From Bemisia tabaci (taxonomy: Eukaryota; Arthropoda; Insecta; Hemiptera; Aleyrodidae): a stretch of DNA of 64,000 bases. The notes below the pieces were generated by a model, which saw only the letters and a program-made list of their open reading frames with translations, searched no databases and had not been told where the DNA came from. Shown here in pieces: positions 54,300 through 64,000 of the stretch (position 1 is the first letter of the stretch; the number at the start of each line of letters is the position of its first letter). The stretch lies in assembly GCF_918797505.1 (NCBI RefSeq), contig NC_092795.1:5489434-5553433 (forward strand), given 5' to 3'. The translations under genes were made by a program, and so were the position numbers.

Positions 54300-56680
54300 T
54301 TCACGAACAAAATGAAAACGTTTTGGCTGAAAATTCAGCCAGCCTCAGTTGGATGAATAAAAAGAAAATTGGATAAAGGATCTAAAATAGTACCTGGCTG
54401 TACCTTTCAAAGCGAGAATGTTGTTCTGATATAATCGCTAGCTGTCTTCCATGGAGTTCAATCCAATAGAGACGATAAATTAATTAATTAAAGGTCATTT
54501 TCAACATTCTTTTCGGTGCCAAAAGTTCAAGTGGGCTTAAAATCTTTTCCAGCTCCAAGGCGGGACAAACGGGGAGCTTTACGACTTTTTTCAGCTCGGG
54601 CCTCGTGAAAAATTCAAAGCGCACTCCGACAATGAACGCGCGGGTTTTTATCTTCCAGTGCCCGGATAATTTGATTCGAGGTTTCATTTTGGTTTATTTC
54701 CGTAGAAATTCAATCTTCGCCACTCCCGGGCGCCCCTGTTTACCTGTCCTTCTGCGTTTCAACCTCTGACACTTCCAATTTTGCGATACCGCTATAACTC
54801 TCCGGCCACCTGTTCGCCGGCTCAGATCCGCCATCAATTATGCATTCATTGTTTCAGAGCTTTCCTTTTGCATACTTTTCACTCATTCGGAGCTAAGTGA
54901 AATTATTTTGACCTTGTTACCCACCAAAAAATGGGTTTGCTTAAACGCATCGATTTTAAGAGGTCGAAAGTTCCGGGAGCTGGAGCCGTAGTTTCGATTG
55001 CCCTGAGTGCTGCTAGAACTTAATCACACACTTTTTGTTGCAAGGGGGAAGAACTCCGAAAAAACATTTTTGAAAGTTGAGCTCATTTCTCTCCTAAACA
55101 ATTTTAGCTTAAAAAAAAGAAAAAAAAAAAGAAAAAAAAAAATTATCAAGTGGTTTCATACGTTTCGAGTTTAAATTGCTGCGGGTTGAAATATAGAAGC
55201 AGTCTGTTGTATTAAATTCGATATTGCAAAGGTTCACTCTCACCGGTAAAATGACTAATGAGATCGAGGTAGAATTTGGATTGAGGGTGAACAGTAGAGA
55301 GGTCAAACAAAGTTCAATTGAAATGAACCCCGCCAAAAGAGCGAGTGTCTGTTTTCTTTGATTTCGAGTTTCTAAGAGAGTCAAACCACCGTTCCTGATA
55401 CAGATTTGTTGACGCTCTCTCAGATTTGCCAGATTGAACACTGAAAAAAAGTTTCTGTACTAACAACCAGTATGTTAGTATAGCAACTTTTTTTTCGGTG
55501 AGGCTACTGCGTAAATCCAGCTGAAAATAATGCACTTCCAATTTTCTAACAATCTAACGTCGTGAAAGCTCAAATTTCCACCTGATGTATTGTGTGCAGG
55601 ATAAGGGACTTCAGTCCTGCGAGCTGATTATTGAAAGTAATAGACAAAGGAATAGACAAAGAATACAAAGGGAGTATGCATGGAGAGCTATATTTGTTGA
55701 TATATCAAGATAAAATGGCTGTAATATTTATAGGAAATTTACCTTATTTATTCAGCTTGCAGCCATAAAAAATCGAAACATTAGTTACATCGAAAACATT
55801 TGTCGAAACAATACATTAAAATCATCGAAAATCATTTATTATTTACATCGAAACATTTGTTGATATATATGGTTCCTATAGACTAAAGGTGAAAATGATG
55901 GACTGACTATAGGTTCCCTGGTGGGTTGCCGTTAGTTAATCTATTATCTACCTCCTTTGTTCACTGCAATTACCCGTTTCCACCAATAGGAGCCCTCCAC
56001 ATCCCGTTTGTCTTCTTTGTCGATCAATTTCAACTATCAGCCAGAAGGAGGGCTTTTCTCCTTTGCTTAAAATTGCTTAAAATAATTGCTTAATATCGTG
56101 TATTCTTAGAGAATGATGAATGTTGCCAGGTAACGCACGTGCTCTCTTATTTACAATAACTGATCCATGAATCCAGAAGACTCAAAAGTCTTAGGTCATT
56201 ACAATTTGTCAAGAATCGGCAAGAAAAATTGCGCGGATCACAGAGATGAGACTCGCTGAACAAATAACTGGAAAAGCAGAGGTCAGCTCTGCCTTGCTAC
56301 CAGGACGAGATTCGCGCGCCCTCAATGTCTGCTGAGACCCAACTTTTTTCAGCTACAAACTCGTCGTCTATGCGTACAGGAGGTGGAGGAATAAAGTAAT
56401 TGCTGTTGCCACAACAATGAGCTGCCCGAAGCGGTTCATTTCGCTCAGCTGACTTTTTTCCCCTGACTTTTCTTTCCCACCGGTTATTCTTGACTCCTTG
56501 GTGGCGTTGTGGCGAGGATTAGAGTCCCCGCACAAGTCCACTTCAGCATCGTGTAAAATTCTGCCATCTAAACAGTAAAAACGGCCTGTCACTCTCTGGT
56601 TTTTTATTCTTCATCCAAATATTAGAAATACGTATGTAAGTGGTTACCGAGGCAATTTTAATTTTGATAATTTGATTTCA
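54300..56680. other. No supported gene
   Basis: Contains a purine/A-rich tract (55109-55142), a short CACTGAAAAAAA...TTTTTTTTCGGTG hairpin (55440-55499) and a half-hairpin related to the element at 8370 (near 54963). Small frames show no family motif. Confidence 0.5.
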
Positions 56681-56691
56681 ATTTTCATAAT

Positions 56692-57010
56692 AGAGAATTG
56701 GCAAGTGTCTTAAATTTTGTAAATTTCATCTTTAAAATGGTGCTGCTAGCAAAACTGAGTACGAGAATATCCTTGGTTTCTAAATTGGACAATTATTGGA
56801 GAAAATATAACAAAATAACCAAATCTGCTAAAATACATGTGTTTAAATGGAAAAGCCCGTTAGATGACGTCACAAGGTGGCAAATTTTCTCACTTTTAAA
56901 TTTATTTTTCTACAATTTCCCATGTCAGAAAAAAATTATGAGAAATACTGCGAACTCCGCTCATAACACACTCTCAGATGAAGTAATAAAATGTTTGTGT
57001 GCAAATTCTC
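56692..57010. mobile_element. Family F element (inverse orientation)
   Basis: Starts AGAGAATTGGCAAGTGTCTT and ends TGTGTGCAAATTCTC; interior GATGACGTCACAAGG. It makes up the first 40% of the longest open frame in the window, which begins with TTG inside it. Confidence 0.82.
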
Positions 57011-57266
57011 AGTTTGATATGCTAAATTCATCATTGTCGTCGGAAAAATCGAAATTTCAGTTTAAAGCGAGGTTCTTGAGGGGTTTCGGATGGTCCACAA
57101 AAACCACTTTTAGACGCTGGACGCTTGTGCCGTTGAAGCATTTTGACGAGTTATTTATATCCGACAGTAAGAACCGTCCAAAACGATATAATTATGTTGA
57201 GTCACAGATATTATCGGAGTTTTTTTCCTCTGCAAAATATAAATATTATATAGGTTCGGTAAAAGT

Positions 57267-57314
57267 GTTGGTGCATAATTTTTCCTCCGTGTTTGTGCAT
57301 AATTTCCCCTCCGT
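57267..57314 (+). repeat. 24-bp tandem duplication
   Basis: GTTGGTGCATAATTTTTCCT then CCGT is followed directly by GTTTGTGCATAATTTCCCCT then CCGT. Length is a multiple of three, so the surrounding frame stays open. Confidence 0.75.
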
Positions 57315-57709
57315 GTTTATTTTTAACGGATCGCATGAATATTTTATCTCGTCGTCCATTATGCGGGTGGCTGGGAGGTTTGAAATTCAGCGTGGCAACC
57401 CGGGGTCATTATTCAATATTTGCACCAGTTTCACGTACAGCAGCCGTAAGATTGAAACGTAAGCGAAATAACAAATACAAACCAATGATGAGTCTCGTGC
57501 CGGGGCGTAGCTTTACCGATTTGCATATCACTTTGGCTCCCTCTCCGCTCGGAGTGGGAAAGTAGCGAGCCAACGATAATGGGTTATTTTCCTTTCATCT
57601 TACTACCTATTTAATGGTAAATTCTTCTCTGAGATAACACTCACGTCCAGTGACGTGCTGTATATTTTGGTGGCTACAGACTTTTCAGGTTGTTTCGACA
57701 CTGGAAAAC

Positions 57710-57840
57710 AATTGGACGAATTTCTGCCAAATGGAACTATGTGCATTAAGACATGAGCCCTGAGATTCATATGGATATGTGCATAACAGGGCTCACGTCA
57801 TATTGCACATAGTTCTGTTTGATAGAAAAACGTCCAATTC
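57710..57840. mobile_element. Family D element (short form)
   Basis: AATTGGACGAATTTCTGCCA then AATGGAACTATGTGC mirrors GCACATAGTTCTGTTTGATA then GAAAAACGTCCAATT. About 131 bp with ~45-bp arms. Confidence 0.85.
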
Positions 57841-57907
57841 TGTTCATATGTCCGTTTAGGGTTGATCTCATGATAACAGGAATGGTTAGGATTGCAGAAT
57901 CCCACAT

Positions 57908-58160
57908 TTGGACGTATTTCTACCAAACAGAACTCTGTGCAGGTGGAAATGATGGGGGTGTGCTCGTTAGTTGAGGGCCGTAAAAATGAATGGTAATTAT
58001 GAAGCCCCAGTGACGTCAGCGGCCACGACCGAGCCAAAGAGTGACGATCCGCGGTATTAACTCATGAGCCCTGTCCGCAACCCTCTAGAAACATGCCCAC
58101 GGCTCATGAGTTCCACATAAGGTTGGCACTTAGTTCCGTTTGGCAGAATGTAAAATCCCG
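57908..58160. mobile_element. Family D element (long form)
   Basis: TTGGACGTATTTCTACCAAA then CAGAACTCTGTGC at the left; GGCACTTAGTTCCGTTTGGC then AGAATG at the right. Interior ACTCATGAGCCCTG and GGCTCATGAGTTCC mirror each other. It lies 67 bp from the preceding short form. Confidence 0.7.
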
Positions 58161-58199
58161 TTTTTCCAATTCAGCAAACGGAACTATTTGCCTTACCCT

Positions 58200-60970
58200 A
58201 ACTTTTTCAAAACGAAAGCAGGTTGTGATCATTTCTAAGAGTTTCACTGCTACTACTACTTCCTTCTATGTATTTGATTTTGGTTCGATAGCCTGGAGTA
58301 AATGTTAAAAAACCTTAAAAATGTTGCAGGCATATAGTAAAATCAGGTTTTAATAAGTCAATTTATGTCAATTGTCAAATATTCTTACGTAGATTGAAAT
58401 TCTGATTTATTTCATGATTTCAAACAAAATAATTCGTCTCTCCTGCGTGAGAGAATTCTCTGTAAAAATGTGCATTACACAATGGTACTTACTATTAAAG
58501 ATTTTTAGTTCCTAAATGAACGCTTATATTGAAATTTTCAGTATGTTATAAAATACATTTTTTTTTAAAATCTATAACATTAAACTATTTGAGAGGCATT
58601 TAAAGAGGAAGAGACAAGAGGAGTTTGCGATTTTGATCAGATATTTTTCCCAGAACATTGAAAACTCGTGGGCTCTCTGCCATTAATTAATGAAATTTCG
58701 TAAACTGCCATAACTTGATTTTCTGCCTAGGCGTTTGATAAAATGCCTGATTTGATTAATTGTCTGTAACATAAATGAAAACGAATTGGCTTTTCTTAAT
58801 TGAAAAAATTACAGATCTACCTGAAGCTTTCTGGAACGCTTGCATATGACCACCAAAAATCGATGTGTTAAATGTTAAGTTAAACGCACTCACAATTAGA
58901 ATTTAATTCGAGTAGATTGCTTACTCGGTAAGGAGTTTCAAAGCTTCGCGATTTGACAATGTTCCTCTTCCATGCCTGCCCGAAAGCTCTTTATCAATAA
59001 CCGACACGGCCGTTGCCGAGTGTCTCATTTCCCGATTTTCCGCAAACCGAAATTGAGTCATGGGCGAATTTTTTCCATGGAACTCAGTAACGCTGGAAAT
59101 GAGCGGTACCCATGGGAATAGCCCCTCCTCCCCCTTACCATGCTAACTTCCAAACTTGAGGAGGCACTTCCTCATAAGAAGACACGCTATGATACGACAC
59201 GAAGCAGATTGAAACTTTGCGTTCGACTTGTCAGATTTCAGACGCTTATTCTTTTGTTCGCTGTCGTGCGAATCAATTTAAAATTAGGAATTGTAAAACA
59301 CTGAGAGAATCATTAAAATTACATTCTCTTTTTGTCTCTACTCTCCTTCCAAATTTCTTGTTTGTATAGTTCGATAAATCTCCTGTCGGTTGTTTAACTG
59401 GGACTAATACAGTATGAGAATTGAGCAAGGTCCTTACCTTCACTCAATACAAACGATGAATACTTTAATTTAAAGAAATAAACACGGGAAAAGAGTTACG
59501 TGCTACTTTTGTAGCGAATTCATGACGGCGCAGAGATACAACTTTTCGTGCTTGATGGATGACCATGTTGTAACTGCAAAATTGAAGGCGCGATGGCGCG
59601 AGCCGTGAACTCGCAATGCCCCGCCCTATGCTATCAATGATGTATCGCGGAAATACGGGATAAAAATTAACAAAACGAGACTTGATTACGCCTCTCCTAT
59701 CTTCGACCGTGTACATACTCGATTTTTTCTTTTTTCAATTCATCCCCTGCCTCCTCCCGCCCTCTTAAAAATGTACTATCGATTACTCATCCTACTATAA
59801 ATTTTCAGTCTCCACTAAACTTGAAATCCAACCCCCAACCACTCTCCGCCACACACTGGAGGATCCAGTGATGGACTAGGTATTAAGCATTCTGTGGCTA
59901 TTTTCTTTCATCCAATTTTCCCTCATATTCTCTTAATTTAACGTTCTTGTCTTTCTTGTGCCCATTTACCTGATGTGTAACAAAAGCTGTACTTAAATTG
60001 CAGAGGTGTGAATAGTGGAAGTTGCGAAGACACCTCTGTGAAATAAATAAAATCTACTACAGATTATTTTTTTAGGAAGTATTTGTAGACGTATATCTAA
60101 AGCTCGTTTGTGCCAGCCCCTTAACTCCCACAGAGGAGATGGTCGGGTCAATGCGACCCGGTTTTAGGATTTCTAGGGGTAGTTTTCAAAAAAAAAAAAA
60201 TTCCCGATACTAGATTTTCTTTTCAATTCGATGTGTGATTTCTTCAAAGTGAGATGAGTTTTTTCTCTATAAAAAAAATAAATTCGTCATCGATGACAAT
60301 GTAACATGTAGAGTATCGTATAAGTATTTCTTTATATTGAAACAAACTCTTTTTAATCGGAAAAATTACCTTCTCTCAAAAAATGTACTTTAAATTTTAA
60401 AAAAAGCTGTCCTATAGGAAACTCAAAAAAATTTCCTTCTGGACGGATACAATTGTGTTCTTATGCATAATACATTTTATAAGACAAATTTTTCAGTGAC
60501 TTCAGAGCAACAATACTTTGGTAAATCTTTACCACTTACCAAAACGGTACGTCCGAGGGAAATTTCAGTTTGTCGTTGCACGACAAAGCAACCCAGCAAG
60601 TCACGTTAGTTGAACGTTCACTTTTTCCCGATTTTCTCCTTGCGCACCGGGATATTGATTGACTAAGGTTAGCATTATTTCTCAATTGAGTGGATATCCC
60701 GTTACCTCTCGAACATTAACCACCCGTCTAGTGGTGTTTCCGATATCTCTTCCGAAGCACGATCGAAGAATCTAACTCAAAATTTCAAAGGAGGATTCGA
60801 CGTTTTATTCATAAGTGAACGTTGACCGATTACTCTCATAAATTTTTGGACCAATTTTAATCCTATGAATGCTCGACTGCCCCTCCCCCGGGAGATTTTG
60901 CGCTCCCGGTAAAATATAGTTTTCTCAAAAACCATTCGTATATTCTCGCTAAAGTTTTCCGGAGTGTTGT
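58200..60970. other. No supported gene or element
   Basis: AT-rich. A C-rich stretch (59740-59860) and an A12 run (60189-60200) are the only compositional marks. Confidence 0.5.
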
Positions 60971-60979
60971 GTCACCATA

Positions 60980-61206
60980 CACAGGAAAAAAAACACATTG
61001 GATCTAGAGTCCAGACTCTTAAAAACATCGACAAGAAAAAATACTTTCGATTCAATCAGATTTAAGCTTAAATCAAGAACCATGCCTCTTAATTTGAGGG
61101 GATTTCCTTTTGATTCAAGCTTAAATCTGATTGAATCAAGAGTCCTTTTTCTTGTCAATGTTTTCAAGAGTCTGGACTCTAGATCCAATGTATTTTTTTT
61201 CTAGTG
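60980..61206. mobile_element. Family C palindromic MITE with TA target duplication
   Basis: The arms read AACACATTGGATCTAGAGTC and the inverse. The ends are CACAGG and CTAGTG, with TA immediately outside both (60978-60979 and 61207-61208). Confidence 0.88.
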
Positions 61207-61989
61207 TATGCTTTGAATTAAGCTACGTTTAGTTGAAATCGTGAAAACTATTTTGAAGGGCGATTTTTACTAAAGCTCTGAGGAGGAGTGCATGATTTTC
61301 ATATGGGACAAGGTCGTGGTGGAAATGCGTGTTGCTACGGGCATTTTTGGGGGTGGCTACGTTAAATTAGGCTTTTATATAGGCTACCTTTGGCTAACTT
61401 TGACCAGAGAAGCAAACCCTGTCCTTTGGGTCAATTGATTTAATCTGATTTTAAACATGTTATTCGATTTCAAACGCTACGTTTCATTCGAAACTCATTC
61501 TTCCTCATATTTCACGGAAAATAATTCCAACACCGACATTTGCTTCGAAAAATAACTCCTGAAATTAGTTGAGATGCAGTCTTTTCCTCAACATCGCATC
61601 GTCGTGGACTTGTAGAGTCTGATATGCACTGCGAGCTTCAAATGAAATATCTGCTTCGATGTAAAATCCATCCATATCGCCTGTTAAACGAAGTCTCGTG
61701 TGAGCGGGGAAAGTTTGAGTGTCGGAAACTTTAGCGCTATCGATAATAACTTGGAGCAAACTAGCGGTAAAAATCCATAAACTTGCATCGTAAACATCCG
61801 GAATTTTACGTATTTATGCAGATGTATGCCTCATGACCTTTTAAAAAAACGGGAAAGAGGCGCTTCGATCGGGTTTTCTCCCTCAGTTTGGTCTCAAGGA
61901 CGAAATTCGCTTGATTTCGTTCGCACTTTGGAGCCTCACTACGTTTTAAAATACGCACATATTTGTGTCTGCCTCGCGTAATGATCGCA

Positions 61990-62170
61990 CAGTGGTCTTG
62001 AAGCCAAAAAAAAAGCGACAAAAACGTACCCAAAAACGGTTTGCAGTGGGCAAGTCTGTGGTGCGTGTAGACTTAAACTCTCAGAAAATCAAATTCTTGG
62101 CTGATCCTAATTTCGAGATACCGCAATTTGAAATTTTCATAGTGAATGGAAGTTTTCTATTAGTTCAGTT
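61990..62170 (+). mobile_element. Solo arm of the composite element seen at 13920
   Basis: CACAGTGGTCTTGAAGC, GTACCCAAAAACGG, GGCTGATCCTAATTTCG and GAAATTTTCATAGTGAATG match the 13920 arm in order. No inverted partner lies within 400 bp, but a family G copy follows, as in the 13920 composite. Confidence 0.75.
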
Positions 62171-62275
62171 AACAATTGGATGAATTGCATTCAAAAAGAG
62201 AAGGGAAGGCGAAAGGTCTCAGAAAATCTATAGACCTTGACGGATTTCAGTAGCAATTATGTGTCGTAAAACGTC

Positions 62276-62324
62276 CTATTTTTTTTTTTTTTTTTATTTT
62301 TTTTTTTTATTTTTTTTTTATTAT
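62276..62324. repeat. T-rich simple tract
   Basis: Almost pure T for about 48 nt, interrupted only by single A bases, just before the family G copy. Confidence 0.8.
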
Positions 62325-62329
62325 CAATA

Positions 62330-62780
62330 CCACGAGAATAATCCAGCAGAGTGTACAAACGTTTCAAAATCATGAGTTGAAAAACGCAGACTTCGAGAGT
62401 TTAAATATTATAGCTTAACACAGAGCAGCGTGCTGTCAGCGCGTAACGCGCGCTGGCGCCTACATACCTAACAGGGATACTTCACGCATTGCGCAATGCG
62501 TAGAGTATCCCTGTTAGGTTTGTAGGCGCTGGCCGCTCGCCCGCCGAGCCGCAGCGTGCCCACGGCGCCTCAAGCAACTATTCCACAACAGAGGTGTTGC
62601 ACAGTATCATACGAAATTGAAGGCGCTCCAACATATTAAGAATGACAGGCATTCTTTAAAAGTATGGAGCTTTTCTCGCAAGATGAATCACGTTACTACG
62701 GCACAAAAAGAGAGCAGCATGCAGTCCAAAAAATCCCTAAGTCCTACCATCTATATTTAATAACGTTCAGCATAATTTGT
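62330..62780. mobile_element. Family G element, copy 5 (palindrome core 62450-62534)
   Basis: GCGCCTACATACCTAACAGG then GATACTTCACGCATTGC and its inverse. Flanks GTGTACAAACGTTTCAAAAT and CAAGCAACTATTCCACAACA agree with other copies. The outermost TIR seen at 50312 is absent. Confidence 0.82.
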
Positions 62781-62836
62781 GAATTCAGTAGAGGAGAAAG
62801 TGACTCGAAAAAAATTTGTTTTCTCTGGTGAAATCT

Positions 62837-62889
62837 GGTGACGATTAAAAGCTCACACTGCGTATCTCCTTAGCACGGTAGTATAGGAG
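62837..62889. mobile_element. Family E end fragment
   Basis: GCTCACACTGCGTATCTCCT then TAGCACGGTAGTATAG matches the right terminus of family E. The left end is missing. Confidence 0.5.
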
Positions 62890-63054
62890 AAAGTCATCCA
62901 AAGTGAAAGTCCCCCTTTCTATTTTTGAGAGCGCAGCCTACGAGGGCGAACCACAGAGCGGCCTGAGGGTCTACCCTCCACTCGAATTATCGAAACAAAA
63001 TTTCGGATACTTTATCTTACTGTGCACACGACTCAAAGCATTCAGGCATCCAGT

Positions 63055-63462
63055 CAGAGGTACACCTAGAGTACCTGTAAAGCGAGAGTATGGACAGATC
63101 GCTTCATGGAGAGCTTAGGGCCCAAAAGTGCAGCCACCCTTCTAACCAACTTCTGACGCACTAAATTTCACTGCCAGTCTGTGGATTCCAATTCTAACGA
63201 AGATGGTTAAGGTAGTACATAAATGAGCGTTCTTCCACAAAAATGAGTAAATTTATGCAAAAACTAAGTCAAATACGTGCTTTATAAACGATGGTTCGTA
63301 ACAATTGTATTAATAAATCGTTCTGGATAATTGAAATTCATAAGTTGGCTGCATTTCTGGGCCCTAACTTTATTCGCGGAGGCATCGGTGAAGGCCTGAT
63401 GGATTTTCGGAGTTTCACATCTGTCTATACTCTCGCTAAACAGGTACTCTAGGTACACCCTT
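63055..63462. mobile_element. 408-bp inverted-repeat element, asymmetric arms
   Basis: AGGTACACCTAGAGTACCTG then TAAAGCGAGAGTATGGACAG at the left mirrors CTGTCTATACTCTCGCTAAA then CAGGTACTCTAGGTACACC at the right. TTAGGGCCCAAAAGTGCAGC also mirrors GCTGCATTTCTGGGCCCTAA, but the right arm has about 30 extra bases between these two blocks. Confidence 0.78.
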
Positions 63463-63950
63463 AGAAGAGAGGAACGGCGATGTGTCTCTTTCGTTTCATG
63501 TCACCCTGTTCGCCGATCGGGACTCTTGGATCTCGTAGGTGCATGTAGCGTCGTTTTACTTGACGAATCGCCTCGTTTCCCCCGGGGAGGGATCGCGGGC
63601 TCCGGGGCACTTGATCGATTTTTGCCGGCGGCCCCTTGGACAGGGTTGTTGGTCAAAGGAGCGCAAGTTTGAAGGGTAGCAGGGTCCCCGGCTCCCTGCC
63701 CCCCTTCCCCCTTCTCCGTCGTCGGGGGTTAAACCCTTTGCATGAGGCTCATGAATCAAGCACGGCTCTGCCGCAGTGTGCAACACGGGAATTACCGTCG
63801 ACTGATTGCAATTTGCGGACGGCGGCTCACTTAGTCAGCCGCACGGTGGACGCAACTACCGGGAAACTGGATTTACCGGCCCAAACGGTGATTGTCTTCG
63901 TCTCAGTCGACGGAAATCGAGTGTTTTGTTTTACACAAAAAAAAAGTTGC
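63463..63950. other. GC-rich islet of unknown nature
   Basis: GC rises sharply (CCCCCGGGGAGGGATCGCGG; GCCGGCGGCCCC). Open frames occur on both strands but show no motif. A promoter CpG-type region, a degraded retroelement or a foreign segment are all possible. Confidence 0.4.
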
Positions 63951-63973
63951 TGAATAACATCAAGGATGTTAAA

Positions 63974-64000
63974 AATGGACTGCATTTTGCAATTTGGAGC
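63974..64000. mobile_element. Family B MITE cut by window end
   Basis: ATGGACTGCATTTTGCAATT then TGGAGC is the left terminus of family B. The rest lies beyond the window. Confidence 0.65.

Noticed and set aside
56698..57462. 254-codon open frame, the longest in the window
   Set aside because: It opens with TTG inside a family F MITE, the first 40% is MITE sequence, and the rest contains a 24-bp tandem duplication and no recognisable domain.
61562..61812. Minus-strand open frame of ~83 codons with protein-like composition
   Set aside because: It has no ATG at its start and no acceptor between the upstream stop and the frame. I recognise no motif, so chance is the simpler explanation.

Overview
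This is a window of AT-rich animal nuclear DNA, almost certainly from an insect. Its one convincing gene is a member of the insect SNMP/CD36 family, split into small exons by canonical GT-AG introns. Almost everything else is dispersed, short, non-autonomous transposable elements (foldback/MITE type) with diverged copies in both orientations. From memory, the repeat style resembles hemipterans and specifically whitefly (Bemisia). That species call is a recollection, not something I could test. There are no operons, rRNA genes, CRISPR arrays or bacterial-type features.

Layout. 1-7.37 kb holds repeats only: a 280-bp foldback, a 9-bp minisatellite, a locally duplicated 140-bp MITE, a 403-bp hAT-type element with a perfect 8-bp target duplication, a palindromic family and a tRNA-like SINE. 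7.37-24.18 kb is the plus-strand SNMP-like gene: eight coding exons, 455 codons, with the C-terminal membrane segment and stop present but the N-terminal exon(s) not found. Its introns are packed with MITEs, and the 6.4-kb intron between exons 5 and 6 alone holds a composite inverted element, a purine tract, two hAT MITEs and a decayed LINE tail. 24.3-64 kb has no recognisable gene. It holds more copies of the same families, two full ~0.93-kb inverted-repeat elements built around a near-perfect 72-92 bp palindrome, a tRNA-derived SINE with poly(A), a 7 x 59-bp near-identical tandem array at 47.8-48.2 kb, and a few GC-rich islets.

Family labels used below are mine. A = ~160 bp, hAT-type, ends CAGTGGCG. 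B = ~140 bp, ends ATTGGACT. C = ~228 bp palindrome, ends CACTGGAAA. D = ends GGACGTATTTCT. E = ends with GCTAAGGAAAAACGCC. F = ~325 bp, ends GGAGAATTTGCA. G = elements with the CCTACAAACCTAACAGGGA palindrome. H = ends with GCAGAAAGGAACCAA. K = ends TCACCTTCC. Exon joins were made by reading frame, splice sites and remembered family structure. Element boundaries come from comparing inverted ends and copies by eye, so outer limits may be off by several bases where not stated as exact.
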